Source: Paraburkholderia sp. PREW-6R (GTDB taxonomy: Bacteria > Pseudomonadota > Gammaproteobacteria > Burkholderiales > Burkholderiaceae). Taken from it: a stretch of DNA of 64,000 bases. The stretch covers positions 1,364,001 through 1,428,000 of the forward strand of contig NZ_CP155073.1 in assembly GCF_039621805.1 (NCBI RefSeq), written 5' to 3'. Positions within the stretch are counted from its first letter, which is position 1. Every line of letters starts with the position of its first letter. Of the stretch, positions 27,082 to 36,009 are shown one piece after another. Both the position numbers and the translations under genes were made by a program. The notes beneath the pieces are model-generated. The model did not search any database and was not told the origin of the DNA. It saw nothing but the letters and a program-made list of their open reading frames with translations.

Positions 27082-28080
27082 ATGAGATCTGCAACGCCTC
27101 ACAATGACCCGCAGCGCGTGATCCAATGGGGAATGGTCGGCGCCGGCCGTATCGCCCGGCGCTTCGCACAGGGACTCGCTTACGTGCCGGACGCGCAACT
27201 GAGCGCGATATGGTCGCGCCGCGCCGAGCCGGCCCAGGCATTGGCCGCGGAATTCGGCGGCGAGGCATGCGCCGACTTCGAAGCGCTGCTCGCGAGCGGG
27301 ATAGACGCTCTTTACATCGCCACCGTCCAGGACAGTCACGCGGACTACGCGATCGCCGCGCTGCAAGCGGGGCTGCACGTGCTGTGCGAAAAACCCGCTA
27401 CGATCAATCGGCCGCAACTGGAGCGCGTACTCGACGCCGCGCGCACCGCTGAGCGGCTTTTCATGGAGGCGATGAAGCCACCGTTCTATCCGCTTTACAG
27501 AAAGTTGCGTGCGCATCTATCTGCGGAGCCGATCGGCGACGTTGGCCTCGTGCGCGCGGGCTGTTCAGTGCCGGGCGTGCCGCACGACCACCCGTCGCTA
27601 TCGTTCGAACATGCGGGCGGCGCGCTGCTCGACATCGGCATCTACGAGATGTTTCTGGCCGTCGACTGGCTTGGCGCGCCTCGTGAAGTGCAGACGCTCG
27701 GGCGGCTCGGAGAAACCGGCGTGGACACCTTCGCGAGCCTGAACAGCCTGCACGAGCGCGGGATGGCGCAACTGTTCTGCGGACTCGATCTGCATGGCAA
27801 GGGCGACGCGTTGCTGATGGGCAAAGCGGGCCACGTGACGATTCACGAGCCGTGGTGGAATCCGTCGCGCGCGACGATTCGTTACGCGGACGGTCGCGTG
27901 GCCGAACTCGACGAGCCGTTCGAAGGCGGTGGATTGAACTACGAAACTGCGCACTTTTGTGAGCTCATCAGAGCGGGCGAGATGGAAAGCCCGCTGATGC
28001 CGCACAGCAAGTCGCTGCAGATGATCGCCATGGCTGACGCCGCGCGGGTCGCGCTCGGATTGAGGTTCGCTGGGGAATGA
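27082..28080 (+). CDS. Gfo/Idh/MocA-family oxidoreductase
   Basis: A 332-residue NAD(P)-dependent dehydrogenase. The Rossmann fold begins VIQWGMVGAGRIARRFAQGL, the diagnostic EKPA lies at about residue 103 (HVLCEKPATINRPQ), and the C-terminal substrate domain contains HDHPSLSFEHAGGALLDIGIYE, with the aspartate and histidine-region residues typical of the family. Substrates in this family are sugars, inositols or dihydrodiols; the exact one is not readable. It follows a GntR/FCD regulator, suggesting inducible sugar or diol metabolism. Confidence 0.88.
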   Translation: MRSATPHNDPQRVIQWGMVGAGRIARRFAQGLAYVPDAQLSAIWSRRAEPAQALAAEFGGEACADFEALLASGIDALYIATVQDSHADYAIAALQAGLHVLCEKPATINRPQLERVLDAARTAERLFMEAMKPPFYPLYRKLRAHLSAEPIGDVGLVRAGCSVPGVPHDHPSLSFEHAGGALLDIGIYEMFLAVDWLGAPREVQTLGRLGETGVDTFASLNSLHERGMAQLFCGLDLHGKGDALLMGKAGHVTIHEPWWNPSRATIRYADGRVAELDEPFEGGGLNYETAHFCELIRAGEMESPLMPHSKSLQMIAMADAARVALGLRFAGE

Positions 28081-28147
28081 TGTGCGCTGCGCCGAGCTGC
28101 GGCGGTGGTGGCACGACTTGCGCGGCTGCGCCGGTTGCAAGCCGCTA

Positions 28148-28207
28148 GTCGCTAGCCCGCGCGTCGCTAGCCCGCGCATCGTGAGCCCGCGCGTCGCTAG
28201 CCCGCGC
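28148..28207. repeat. Four tandem 15-bp units between convergent genes
   Basis: GTCGCTAGCCCGCGC repeats in exact register at 28148, 28163 and 28193, with a variant ATCGTGAGCCCGCGC at 28178; degenerate copies continue to about 28245. The unit contains the palindrome GCTAGC. It fills the 210-bp gap between the oxidoreductase and pyrD stops. Confidence 0.9.
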
Positions 28208-28290
28208 GTCGTGAGCCGCTCGCCGCGCGTCGCTAGCCATGCGCCGCAAGACGCGTGCGCCAGGCGACGCGCAACCAGACCGGAGCCGCG

Positions 28291-29313
28291 TTAGCGCAAC
28301 GCCTGCACGCACTCGGCGACCAGCGCCGGGCCGCGATAGATGAAGCCGGTATAAACCTGCACCAGCGACGCCCCGGCCGCCAGTTTGGCGCGGGCGTCCT
28401 CACCCGAAAAAATCCCGCCGACGCCGATGATCGGCACCGTTTCGCCGACTTCGGCGCGCAGCTTGCGGATCACGCCGTTGGACGCGTCGAATACCGGCTT
28501 GCCCGACAGGCCACCCGCTTCGTCGCCGTGCGGCAGGCCTGCGACGGCTGTGCGCGACAGCGTGGTATTGGTGGCGATCACGCCTTCGAACCGGTGCCGC
28601 AACAGCGTGTCCGCAATGGATTTGATCTGTTCGTCGTCGAGGTCCGGCGCGATTTTCAGCGCGAGCGGCACGAGCTTGCCGTGCATGTCGGCGAGACGCT
28701 GCTGCTTGTCCTTGAGCGCCGCGAGCAGCGCGTCGAGTTCGTCCGCGCCTTGCAACTGGCGCAGATTCTTCGTATTCGGCGACGAGATGTTCACGGTCAC
28801 GTAGCTCGCGAACGGATACACGCGTTCGAGGCAATACAGATAGTCTTCCGCGGCGCGCTCGATCGGCGTGTCCGCATTCTTGCCGATATTCAGCCCGAGA
28901 ATGCCGCGGTAGCGAGCGGCCTGGACATTCTTCACGAACTGGTCGACGCCCGCATTGTTAAAGCCAAGGCGGTTGATCACGGCGTTTGCCTGCGGCAGAC
29001 GGAACATGCGCGGCTTCGGATTGCCCGGTTGCGCGCGCGGCGTGACCGTGCCCACTTCGATAAAACCAAAGCCAAGCGCGGCCAGACCGTCTATGCACGC
29101 GCCGTCCTTGTCGAGCCCGGCCGCCATCCCGACCGGATTGCGGAACGTCAGGCTCATCACGGTGCGAGGCGCGTCCGGCACGCGCGGCGCAAGCGCGCCC
29201 GCGAGGCCGGTGCGGCCGGCGGCGCCGAGTATACGCAAGGTCAGGTGGTGAGCCTCTTCCGCGTCCATGCGAAAGAGTTGAGCGCGTACGAGCGGGTAGA
29301 GGGAACTGAACAC
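28291..29313 (-). CDS. pyrD: Dihydroorotate dehydrogenase (quinone), class 2
   Basis: A 340-residue FMN enzyme of de novo pyrimidine synthesis that oxidises dihydroorotate to orotate with quinone as acceptor, bound to the inner membrane by its N-terminal helices. Motifs: [47 protein letters not shown] (with the class 2 catalytic serine region), ATNTTLSR and [15 protein letters not shown] at 29313 starting [20 protein letters not shown] fits the family; the open frame runs to a TTG at 29334. It lies downstream of bpt on the same strand. Confidence 0.94.
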   Translation of the reverse strand: MFSSLYPLVRAQLFRMDAEEAHHLTLRILGAAGRTGLAGALAPRVPDAPRTVMSLTFRNPVGMAAGLDKDGACIDGLAALGFGFIEVGTVTPRAQPGNPKPRMFRLPQANAVINRLGFNNAGVDQFVKNVQAARYRGILGLNIGKNADTPIERAAEDYLYCLERVYPFASYVTVNISSPNTKNLRQLQGADELDALLAALKDKQQRLADMHGKLVPLALKIAPDLDDEQIKSIADTLLRHRFEGVIATNTTLSRTAVAGLPHGDEAGGLSGKPVFDASNGVIRKLRAEVGETVPIIGVGGIFSGEDARAKLAAGASLVQVYTGFIYRGPALVAECVQALR

Positions 29314-29393
29314 GGGACGAAGCCGGGCGGCCAAAAAATGGGAACCCGCTATTTTAACGGCTTTACCGTTCTAATGAGACTGCCGGGGCGTCT

Positions 29394-30215
29394 CTAAGGC
29401 CGTCCCGGCCCGCGTTTGCCATGCAACGCCAGATCGACCGGCGGAAGATCGACGCTCTGCGGATCGAGCACATGCCATACGCCGTCGGTCAGACCTTCCA
29501 GTGGCCGGAAATTAGCCTTGTACGCCATTTTCGGGCTCTCGCGAATCCAGTAGCCGAGGTACACGTACGGCAGCTTCAGGCTGCGCGCCTGCTCGATCTG
29601 CCAGTAGATGTTGTAGGTGCCGAAGCTCGTGTGCGCCAGTCCCGGCTCGAAGAACGTATAGACCGACGAGAGGCCGTCGCCGAGGATGTCGATCATGCTG
29701 ATCATCCGCAGAATGCCGGGAGCGTCCGGACGGCCCGGCAGCGGCTCGCGAAACTCGACGAGGCGCGAGTTGATCCGGCTTTGCAGCAGGAACTGTTCGT
29801 ACTGGTCGCGGCTGTCGCGATCCATCCCGCCGCCCGCATGCCTCGCCGATTGATAGCGCATGTACAACGCGTAGTGTTCCTCGTCGTAATGAAGTGGGGC
29901 AACGGTGGCCACCAGTTCGCCATGTTTTTTCCACACGCGACGCTGTGTGCGGTTCGGCTCGAACCGGTCGACCGGAACGCGCACCGGCACGCACGCGCGG
30001 CAGCCGTCGCAGTACGGACGGTATGTGAAGACGCCCGAGCGCCGGAAACCGGCCTTGACGAGATCCGTGTAGACGTCGGAATTGATCAGGTGACTGGGCG
30101 TGGCGACCTGTGAGCGCGCGACGCGCCCGTCCAGATAACTGCAGGGATAGGGCGCCGTTGCATAAAATTGCAGCGCCGAAAGCGGGGAAAGAGGCAGCTC
30201 GTTGGGGTGAGTCAC
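29394..30215 (-). CDS. bpt: Aspartate/glutamate leucyltransferase (Bpt, arginyltransferase-like)
   Basis: A 273-residue aminoacyl-tRNA-protein transferase of the ATE family. Bacterial Bpt attaches leucine from Leu-tRNA to N-terminal Asp or Glu, creating an N-degron for ClpAP. The N-terminal ATE domain has [15 protein letters not shown] and the cysteine motif [15 protein letters not shown]; the C-terminal GNAT-like domain has [22 protein letters not shown] and [15 protein letters not shown]. The start is a GTG at 30215 (GTGACTCACCCC) with GAGAG upstream; the longer open frame overlaps aat and is rejected. It follows aat by 115 bp. Confidence 0.93.
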   Translation of the reverse strand: MTHPNELPLSPLSALQFYATAPYPCSYLDGRVARSQVATPSHLINSDVYTDLVKAGFRRSGVFTYRPYCDGCRACVPVRVPVDRFEPNRTQRRVWKKHGELVATVAPLHYDEEHYALYMRYQSARHAGGGMDRDSRDQYEQFLLQSRINSRLVEFREPLPGRPDAPGILRMISMIDILGDGLSSVYTFFEPGLAHTSFGTYNIYWQIEQARSLKLPYVYLGYWIRESPKMAYKANFRPLEGLTDGVWHVLDPQSVDLPPVDLALHGKRGPGRP

Positions 30216-30330
30216 GTTGGCAGCTCTCGAAGCGTCTCTGGTAATGCCAACCCGGCGCCATGCGGCGACCACCCGCTGCTCGTCAGCCGCGGCTCGGTAG
30301 ACGATGGATCCGGATTCGGCCTGATTCTTC

Positions 30331-31068
30331 CTACGCCGCGCGCGCGACGAGTTCGAGCAGCACGGTCTTGTCGAAGCGCCAAGGAATGACGGGTGCGTCG
30401 ACAGACGCGCGAACATGCGCGATAAACGCCTTGCGCGCTATCTCGCGACCGCCAAGCGACGCCAGATGCGACGTGTTCTGCTGGCAGTCTATCATTTCTA
30501 TTTTGTGACGTCGCAAGTGCGCGACGAGCGCGGCCAGCGCCATTTTCGACGCATCCGTGACCTCCGCGAACATCGATTCGCCAAAGAACATCCGGCCGAA
30601 CGACACACCGTATAAACCGCCTACACGCCGGCCTTCGAACCAGGTTTCGATGCTGTGTGCGTCGCCGGCGCGATGCAGTGATGAATACGCTTCCACGACG
30701 TCCGCCGTGATCCACGTGCCGCGCTGTCCGCGCCGGGGTGCGTGCGCGCAGGCGCGCATCACCGAGGCAAAATCATGGTCGACGCGGATTTCCCACGCGT
30801 CATCTCGCAGCACGCGCCTGAGCGTCTTGCGCAGCGACGGCGACAGCTTGAATTCGGCGGGCCGCAGGATCATGCGCGGATCGGGACTCCACCACAGCAC
30901 AGGCTGGCCGTCCGAGTACCATGGGAAAATGCCGCGCCGGTAGGCGTCGATCAGACGCGAAGGCAGCAGGTCGCCGCTCGCCGCCAGCAGGCCGGGTGCG
31001 CCGCTCGACGGACCGAGCGCGCGCTCGACGGAGGGAAACGGATCGTCAGGTCCGAGCCAGGGAACCAT
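30331..31068 (-). CDS. aat: Leucyl/phenylalanyl-tRNA--protein transferase
   Basis: A 245-residue enzyme that adds Leu or Phe to proteins with N-terminal Lys or Arg, feeding the N-degron pathway to ClpS/ClpAP. Motifs: [45 protein letters not shown] and [14 protein letters not shown]. Length fits the family (about 230-250). It starts 12 bp after the stop of the NUDIX gene. No strong Shine-Dalgarno is visible, so translation may depend on that gene. The next gene, bpt, is the second arm of the same N-degron pathway. Confidence 0.95.
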   Translation of the reverse strand: MVPWLGPDDPFPSVERALGPSSGAPGLLAASGDLLPSRLIDAYRRGIFPWYSDGQPVLWWSPDPRMILRPAEFKLSPSLRKTLRRVLRDDAWEIRVDHDFASVMRACAHAPRRGQRGTWITADVVEAYSSLHRAGDAHSIETWFEGRRVGGLYGVSFGRMFFGESMFAEVTDASKMALAALVAHLRRHKIEMIDCQQNTSHLASLGGREIARKAFIAHVRASVDAPVIPWRFDKTVLLELVARAA

Positions 31069-31080
31069 GCGGGATCCCGC

Positions 31081-31626
31081 TTAACCTTCGCGCAGCGAAC
31101 GGAAGATGTCGCCCGTATGCAGGCCATAGCTGCCGGCGGCGCGGTCGGCGAAAAAGAAACGCAGTGTCTGGCCGACGGTCGGGAAGGCGATCTCTTCCCA
31201 AGGGATCTCATGCTCGTCGAAAAGCTTGACTTCGAGACTCTCTTCGCCGGCGGCGATGTCCAGATCGAGCAGGCGCGCCATGTAGAACAGATGCACCTGA
31301 TGCACGTGCGGCACGTTGAGCAGCGAGAAAAGGCTTTGCACCTCCACGCGCGCGCCCGCTTCTTCGAGCGTTTCGCGCGAGGCGGCTTCGGCGGTCGTCT
31401 CGCCCATTTCCATGAAGCCCGCGGGCAGCGTCCAGTAACCGTAGCGCGGCTCGATCGCGCGACGGCACAGCAGCACCTTGTCGTCCCACACCGGAACCGT
31501 ACCGACGACGTTGCGCGGATTCTGATAGTGAATCGTGCCGCAATTGCCGCACACGTAGCGCTCGCGGTTGTCGCCCGGCGGAATGCTCAGACTGACGCCG
31601 TGGCCGCAGACAGAACAGAATTTCAT
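31081..31626 (-). CDS. NUDIX hydrolase with zinc ribbon
   Basis: A 181-residue protein. Four cysteines form a zinc ribbon (FCSVCG near residue 5 and YVCGNCGTIHY near residue 28), followed by a NUDIX domain with the box GFMEMGETTAEAASRETLEE (G-x5-E-x7-RE-x2-EE). It hydrolyses a nucleoside diphosphate derivative; the ribbon plus domain order is like NudC NADH pyrophosphatases, but the protein is shorter and the NudC-specific SQPWPFP motif is absent, so the substrate is unclear. It heads the unit NUDIX-aat-bpt-pyrD. Confidence 0.88.
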   Translation of the reverse strand: MKFCSVCGHGVSLSIPPGDNRERYVCGNCGTIHYQNPRNVVGTVPVWDDKVLLCRRAIEPRYGYWTLPAGFMEMGETTAEAASRETLEEAGARVEVQSLFSLLNVPHVHQVHLFYMARLLDLDIAAGEESLEVKLFDEHEIPWEEIAFPTVGQTLRFFFADRAAGSYGLHTGDIFRSLREG

Positions 31627-31760
31627 AGGAAGGGGACGAGAAAGGGTGATAGGAGTTTATCACCCGCGGACGTTCATACCGTGCCGCGCATTGGAAGTGA
31701 GGAGTGCGCGCGCTGCGAACAGGGTGGCGCAAAGCGGCGCAAAAACACCGCGTAGAAAAC

Positions 31761-31789
31761 AAAAAAGGCCTGCCGGTTGGGCAAGCCTT
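31761..31789 (-). terminator. Terminator after tRNA-fMet
   Basis: On the minus strand AGGCTTGCC, a short loop and GGCAGGCCT form a stem with one G-U pair, followed by TTTTTTG (plus-strand A-run at 31761-31766). Confidence 0.8.
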
Positions 31790-31826
31790 CAATGTGTTTT
31801 CGACGTTTGAACCAGCGAAGCTTTAT

Positions 31827-31903
<77 letters not shown>

Positions 31904-32184
31904 TCCGTCGAAGAAAAGATTATAGGGTAAAGCATGCGCCGTTGCAATACCTCTTTAACAAACGCGCTTACGGCTCGCTATCAATTCGAGTCGCGCCAGT
32001 GGGCGGAAGTGCGACCGCCGAGTGTCGCGGAGGGTTGCGCGGGGTTGCGCGAAGTCGTGTTGCGTATCGGTGTCGTCGCATGGTGGAAGGGGCGTCCAGG
32101 GGGCTGCGCTAGAATTCAGATCTCCCCGTGATGCTGTCGCTCTGGGCAGCGCACACTCCCATTCTTATCTTCGCTCTGGACTCC

Positions 32185-32682
32185 ATGGATATCGCACACG
32201 ATCTGCAGGTGATTGCCGCTCAGGAAAAAGCGCTGGTCTTTCCACAATTCGACGCTGACCGTGCATGGCAACTCGGCGCCTATCTGCATGAAGTCGGGAA
32301 GGCACGCGGTATTGCCGTCGCGATCGACGTGCGTACTTTCGGCCAGCCGCTCTTTTTCAGCCTGCTCGACGGCGCGACGCCAGACAATGTGGACTGGGCG
32401 CGCCGCAAGGGCAATACGGTCGAGCACTTTCGCCGCAGTTCGTACGCGATCGGCTTGAAGATGCAGCAGGCGGGCAGTTCGCTCGCCGACAAACATGGTC
32501 TGCCGGCCGCTGAATACGCATCGCACGGCGGCGCATTTCCGCTGACTGTCGCGGGCGCTGGCGTGATCGGATCGATCACGGTCTCCGGCTTGCCGCAGCG
32601 CGCCGATCACGAGCTGGTGGTCGAAGCGCTCTGCGCGCACCTCGGTCACGACTACAGCAAACTCGCGCTTGCCAAAGCCTGA
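32185..32682 (+). CDS. UPF0303 / heme-degrading-domain-like protein
   Basis: A 165-residue cytosolic protein starting [19 protein letters not shown], with [40 protein letters not shown] and [18 protein letters not shown], features of the UPF0303 family (related to HbpS/DUF336-type heme-binding domains and yeast YBR137W). The biochemical role is not established. The ATG at 32185 matches the family start; 19 further in-frame codons upstream look unrelated. It is followed after 4 bp by an SMR gene and is probably co-transcribed. Confidence 0.88.
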   Translation: MDIAHDLQVIAAQEKALVFPQFDADRAWQLGAYLHEVGKARGIAVAIDVRTFGQPLFFSLLDGATPDNVDWARRKGNTVEHFRRSSYAIGLKMQQAGSSLADKHGLPAAEYASHGGAFPLTVAGAGVIGSITVSGLPQRADHELVVEALCAHLGHDYSKLALAKA

Positions 32683-32686
32683 GCCG

Positions 32687-33025
32687 ATGCGCGTGCCTCC
32701 GTATGCGTTGCTCGGGATCGCGATCGTCGCCGAAGTCATTGCGACTTCCGCGATGCGCGCCTCCGACGGTTTCTCGCGGCTCGTGCCGTCGGCGGTGGTG
32801 GTGCTGGGTTACGGCGTCGCGTTCTATTGCCTGTCGCTCACGCTCAGGAGCATTCCGGTCGGCATCGTCTACGCGGTGTGGTCAGGCGCGGGCATCGTGC
32901 TGATTACGCTGGTCGCCTTGCTGCTGTACCGGCAGGTGCCCGACCTGCCCGCGATCATCGGGCTCGGGCTCATCATCGCCGGGGTCGCGGTGCTGAATAT
33001 CTTTTCGAAGATGCAGGCGCACTGA
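32687..33025 (+). CDS. SMR-family multidrug efflux protein (EmrE-like)
   Basis: A 112-residue integral membrane protein with four hydrophobic helices. It has the family-defining glutamate in helix 1 (GIAIVAEVIATSAM, E16), the loop SRLVPSAVVVLGYGVAFYCL, and GIVYAVWSGAGIV in helix 3. Such proteins exchange protons for cationic drugs, guanidinium or polyamines as dimers. The ATG is 4 bp after the UPF0303 stop and has little Shine-Dalgarno, consistent with coupling. The substrate class cannot be read from sequence alone. Confidence 0.92.
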   Translation: MRVPPYALLGIAIVAEVIATSAMRASDGFSRLVPSAVVVLGYGVAFYCLSLTLRSIPVGIVYAVWSGAGIVLITLVALLLYRQVPDLPAIIGLGLIIAGVAVLNIFSKMQAH

Positions 33026-33048
33026 GCAGCAAGCGCGCCTATGCGTCT

Positions 33049-33438
33049 TCATTTGCAGCGCACGATCATCGAACGGTTTTTCACGTTGGCCGATACGACG
33101 TTCGTGACGCTGCCGCCGGCGGCGCCGCCTTCGTCATTGTCTTTCGACACGATGTCATAGCCCGTTGCGCCGCACGCCTTGCCGGCCTGCACGTAGCACG
33201 AGGCCCAGCTCGACGCCGCGTCGGCGCCGCTGCAATTCACCGCAAAACCGGTCTGGCCGTTCGGCAGGTTGATCAGCGACGTCGTGTTCGACGAAGCGCA
33301 GCCGCCGAGTGTCGCTCCCAGCAACAGGACAGTGGGCAGTGCGGCAAGCACGGGAAGTCTGCGAGCCGCGGCGGGCGCAACGTGAAGTCGGAAGCGGCCG
33401 GGACGGGCGGCGCGGCGCAGTTGCGTCATGAATTGCAT
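33049..33438 (-). CDS. Small lipoprotein with conserved W-C-C-G-Y domain
   Basis: A 129-residue lipoprotein. A basic N-terminus and hydrophobic stretch end in the lipobox LGATLGGC at about residue 48, so it should be lipidated. The mature part has SWASCYVQAGKACGATGYDI and ends NRSMIVRCK, a pattern I recall from a widespread family of small Gram-negative lipoproteins of unknown function with two disulfide-forming cysteines. The ATG at 33438 is preceded by AAAGGAA; the frame extends 15 codons upstream without support. It is convergent with the SMR gene. Confidence 0.75.
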   Translation of the reverse strand: MQFMTQLRRAARPGRFRLHVAPAAARRLPVLAALPTVLLLGATLGGCASSNTTSLINLPNGQTGFAVNCSGADAASSWASCYVQAGKACGATGYDIVSKDNDEGGAAGGSVTNVVSANVKNRSMIVRCK

Positions 33439-33513
33439 CGTGTTGATTCCTTTCAGATGGTTTTCCGGTCCTGCCGCGCGCACTTGGGGTGTCGCTTTCC
33501 GTCCAGGAGGACG

Positions 33514-33705
33514 TCAGGCCGTTTCAATGGTGATGCCGGCAGCGCCGACCTCGCGGCGGCTTGCCTCGCCATTTTCCGTCGCCGCGTCTTCCCAGATGCT
33601 GATCGCTCTGGAGATGTCGATTCCATGTTTTTCGGCATACGCAAACCAGGTGTTCGCGGCGTCCGGTTCAGGAAATTCCTGCTGCTCCACAAAATATTTT
33701 CCCAT
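33514..33705 (-). CDS. Small hypothetical protein, 63 aa
   Basis: Starts MGKYFVEQQEFPEPDAANTW, acidic overall, with no signal peptide or membrane segment. GGAG lies 8 bases before the ATG at 33705; an upstream in-frame ATG at 33738 is possible but without a better site. It is 75 bp upstream of the lipoprotein gene on the same strand. I do not recognise the family. Codon use is like that of its neighbours, which supports a real gene. Confidence 0.55.
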   Translation of the reverse strand: MGKYFVEQQEFPEPDAANTWFAYAEKHGIDISRAISIWEDAATENGEASRREVGAAGITIETA

Positions 33706-34007
33706 ACTGCGATCTCCGGTCTCGAAAAGGTGTGTCATCGGCAGCACGGAGCGTGCCGCCGGAAGCGCTCGATAGGCGACGGCGTGAACATGCAAGTGAG
33801 AGTGCCAGTGCAAGTGCGACTTCCAGCGCGAGTGCAACAATGCAAAATGCGCGGACGACCGGCTTGGCGCGCAATCGCATCCGCGCGGCGAGGAATCGAA
33901 CTAATTGGTTCGGCGCGCGCCTTACCTGGGTCTTGTGTCGCGAACGCGTCGCCTAGATTTGTATGGGTGCCGCGTTCGCTCCGGAATCGAACTGAGGAGA
34001 AAAGAAT
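33706..34007. other. Divergent spacer with hexamer repeat
   Basis: 302 bp between divergently transcribed small genes. It contains four or five AGTGNN hexamers (33795-33838) and the TGAGGAGA ribosome-binding site of the plus-strand gene at its right end. No gene otherwise. Confidence 0.6.
33795..33838. repeat. AGTGNN hexanucleotide repeat
   Basis: AGTGAG AGTGCC AGTGCA AGTGCG in exact 6-base register at 33795-33818, with another AGTGCA at 33831. The composition resembles the first units of the 11-bp array before rnr. Confidence 0.7.
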
Positions 34008-34298
34008 ATGGCAGAACGCGTTACCGGCCCCTATCGTGGCTATTACATCAGCGCCGCCGCGCGCCTCGTGCCGGCGGCCGACGCGCCGGCATCGGCGGCG
34101 GGCGAGGGCGGTGCGGCGAGTGGCACTTACGTCGGCTCCGTGAGCCTTGCCGAACTGGGTCCGGACGACCCGCATCGGATGGAAACGCTGCTTGACCTCG
34201 GCGATGAGCAGCGTTTTAACAGCGAGGAAGAAGCGCTTCTCTTCGTGGAGCAGGCCGGGCGAGACCAGGTGGATCGCCTGCTCGGCGGCGATCGATGA
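34008..34298 (+). CDS. Hypothetical protein, 96 aa
   Basis: Begins MAERVTGPYRGYYISAAARL and has an Ala/Gly-rich middle followed by an acidic C-terminus with RFNSEEEALLFVEQAGRDQV. There is no signal peptide or membrane segment. TGAGGAG upstream of the ATG is an excellent ribosome-binding site. I do not recognise the family. The next frame (DUF1488) begins in or just after its stop codon, so the two small proteins are probably made together. Confidence 0.7.
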   Translation: MAERVTGPYRGYYISAAARLVPAADAPASAAGEGGAASGTYVGSVSLAELGPDDPHRMETLLDLGDEQRFNSEEEALLFVEQAGRDQVDRLLGGDR

Positions 34299-34453
34299 CG
34301 TCAGGCAAAGGTCGCCGGCAGGTCGGCGCCGAGCGCGATGCCGCCGCGCACTGGACCGCGCTCGGGCCGCGCGAGTACCATATCGACGTTGTTCAGGGCC
34401 AGTCGGTTCTTGCCGACGCTGGCTCCATGCCGCAACCTTCTGATGAGGCGACC

Positions 34454-34747
34454 ATGGAAATTCGGTTTCCCGCGGACGCGCCTGCTTACCGCGACTCCAA
34501 TCTGACCGTCGTATTTCCCGCGCTGGTGGACGGCGCGCCCGTGCCGTGCGCGATCTCGGTCGAGGCGCTCGAAGACCACTTCGGCGCTTACTCCGAGGAT
34601 CTCGAAGGCTGGCTGCGCGCGTTCGACGCAGGTCGTCCGCGTATCGAAGCCGTGGCGCGCGAGCATCTGCAGATCAGCAACGGCACGCCCGTGCTGCTTA
34701 AAAGCGGCCACTTTCCACCTGGCAACGTGGCGGGCTTAGGCGGGTGA
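34454..34747 (+). CDS. DUF1488 family protein
   Basis: A 97-residue protein whose conserved region is MEIRFPADAPAYRDSNLTVV, AISVEALEDHFGA and the end GTPVLLKSGHF, characteristic of DUF1488, a small domain of unknown function. The ATG at 34454 (GAGG upstream) starts the domain. The frame is open back to an ATG at 34295 that overlaps the previous stop as ATGA, which would add 53 residues of unconserved-looking sequence; both starts are possible. It is co-oriented and probably co-transcribed with the 96-residue hypothetical. Confidence 0.78.
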   Translation: MEIRFPADAPAYRDSNLTVVFPALVDGAPVPCAISVEALEDHFGAYSEDLEGWLRAFDAGRPRIEAVAREHLQISNGTPVLLKSGHFPPGNVAGLGG

Positions 34748-34863
34748 CGCGCACCTGAAGCGAGCAGGGGCGATCCGACGCGAACCGAGCCGAACCAGCG
34801 CGCATCAGGGCGCAGCGCTTGAAGGCGCACCGCATCAAGGCGGCTCCTCTCGCTGGATTCGCT

Positions 34864-35856
34864 TCAGGCCGCGCTGTGCTGCGGCTTCTCCCGCTTGGCC
34901 TGCTGCCCCGCGCGCGCCGCTTCGACCGCGCGACGAATCCCTTCTTCGTATGATGTCTTCGCGATCGGCCCGATCAGCTGGGTCAGCGCAGTGTCGTCGA
35001 GCACGAGCGGCTCGGTCATCAGGTAATTCATCTCGACCAATTCCCGCATCAGCGGATTGACGAGGCCTACGACGCGCAACATGGTCTTGCCAGCCACCAT
35101 CAGCTTCGGCTCGCGTCCCTCAAGCCCATATGCGTGCCGTGCGACTTCGCGTTGGGTAATCGTGCCCGCGCCGGCCAGATGCAGCCAGCGGCCGTACGCT
35201 TGCGGCGTGCGCGTCAGCTTCTCGACCACGGGTCCGATATCGGGCAGATAGATGAACTCGTGCGGCACGTCGACCGGGCCGATCATCTGCGCGCGCTTGC
35301 CGCTCACCGCGGCGTCGAACACGCCGTTCAGCAGACTGCGCTCGATACCCGGCCCGTAAAAGTCGGGCAGGCGCAGCACCAGCGTCGACAAGTTGTTGCG
35401 GCCATGCGCGTCGAGCACCAGGTTTTCCTGAGCGAGGCGCATTGTCCCTTTGAACGTATGCGGTTCGCGCGGATGTATCTCGGTGACCGGATTGGCCTGC
35501 GCGCGGCCGTACGGATACACGGTGCCGATCAGGATGAAGCGCTCCACCCCCGCGGCCGTAACCCCCGCAAGCGTGCGCTCCATGAGCGGCGGGTGTTTCG
35601 CGAACTGGTCGTAGGGCACGCCGACCAGGTAGATCACGGTCTGCAAGCCAGCTGCCGCCGCGCGAATCGACGCGGGGTCGTCCGGATTCCACGTGACGAT
35701 TTCCGCGTGCGGGTCATGTCCGAATGACGCATCGAGCGGCTCACGCGAGCGGCCCACTACCCGGTAATCGCGACCCGCCGCGCCAAGCGCTGCGCCGATA
35801 ATCCGGCCAGCCGCACCGGCGGCGCCAAACAGTCCAACTTTTCCTGCGGTTTCCAT
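34864..35856 (-). CDS. NAD-dependent epimerase/dehydratase-like (extended SDR) protein
   Basis: A 330-residue protein with a Rossmann start KVGLFGAAGAAGRIIGAALG and the atypical active-site region GTVYPYGRAQ followed by HTFKGTMRLAQENLVL, where YPYG stands near the place of the usual YxxxK. It resembles NmrA/epimerase-like SDRs whose reaction is unknown. The ATG at 35856 has AAGGAG directly before it; 33 in-frame codons upstream overlap the operator and are rejected. It is transcribed divergently from a TetR gene over a 153-bp gap with a double operator, so it is the obvious target of that repressor. Confidence 0.85.
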   Translation of the reverse strand: METAGKVGLFGAAGAAGRIIGAALGAAGRDYRVVGRSREPLDASFGHDPHAEIVTWNPDDPASIRAAAAGLQTVIYLVGVPYDQFAKHPPLMERTLAGVTAAGVERFILIGTVYPYGRAQANPVTEIHPREPHTFKGTMRLAQENLVLDAHGRNNLSTLVLRLPDFYGPGIERSLLNGVFDAAVSGKRAQMIGPVDVPHEFIYLPDIGPVVEKLTRTPQAYGRWLHLAGAGTITQREVARHAYGLEGREPKLMVAGKTMLRVVGLVNPLMRELVEMNYLMTEPLVLDDTALTQLIGPIAKTSYEEGIRRAVEAARAGQQAKREKPQHSAA

Positions 35857-35948
35857 GACGGCTCCTTGCAAAGCGTTGTGCACGAGGTAGCGACCGAACA
35901 CGTCACTATCAGGCAGCGAGCGATTCGGACTGACACCTGAGAATTTAC

Positions 35949-35975
35949 TGAACACCGTTCAGTGAACAGTGTTCA
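35949..35975. promoter_or_regulatory. Doublet of TGAAC-N3-GTTCA operators
   Basis: TGAACACCGTTCA (35949-35961) and TGAACAGTGTTCA (35963-35975) are two perfect inverted repeats whose centres are 14 bp apart, in the gap between the divergent epimerase and TetR genes. This is a textbook arrangement for an autoregulated TetR repressor. Confidence 0.85.
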
Positions 35976-36009
35976 GTTTAATTTGACTTTTCAGTTTGTC
36001 AACCGGAGA

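Noticed and set aside
28148..28245. Possible CRISPR array
   Set aside because: Units abut directly with no spacers and are only 15 bp; no cas gene in the window.
28082..28294. 70-codon frame with VASPR repeats after the oxidoreductase gene
   Set aside because: Generated by the 15-bp DNA repeat; no ribosome-binding site or family.
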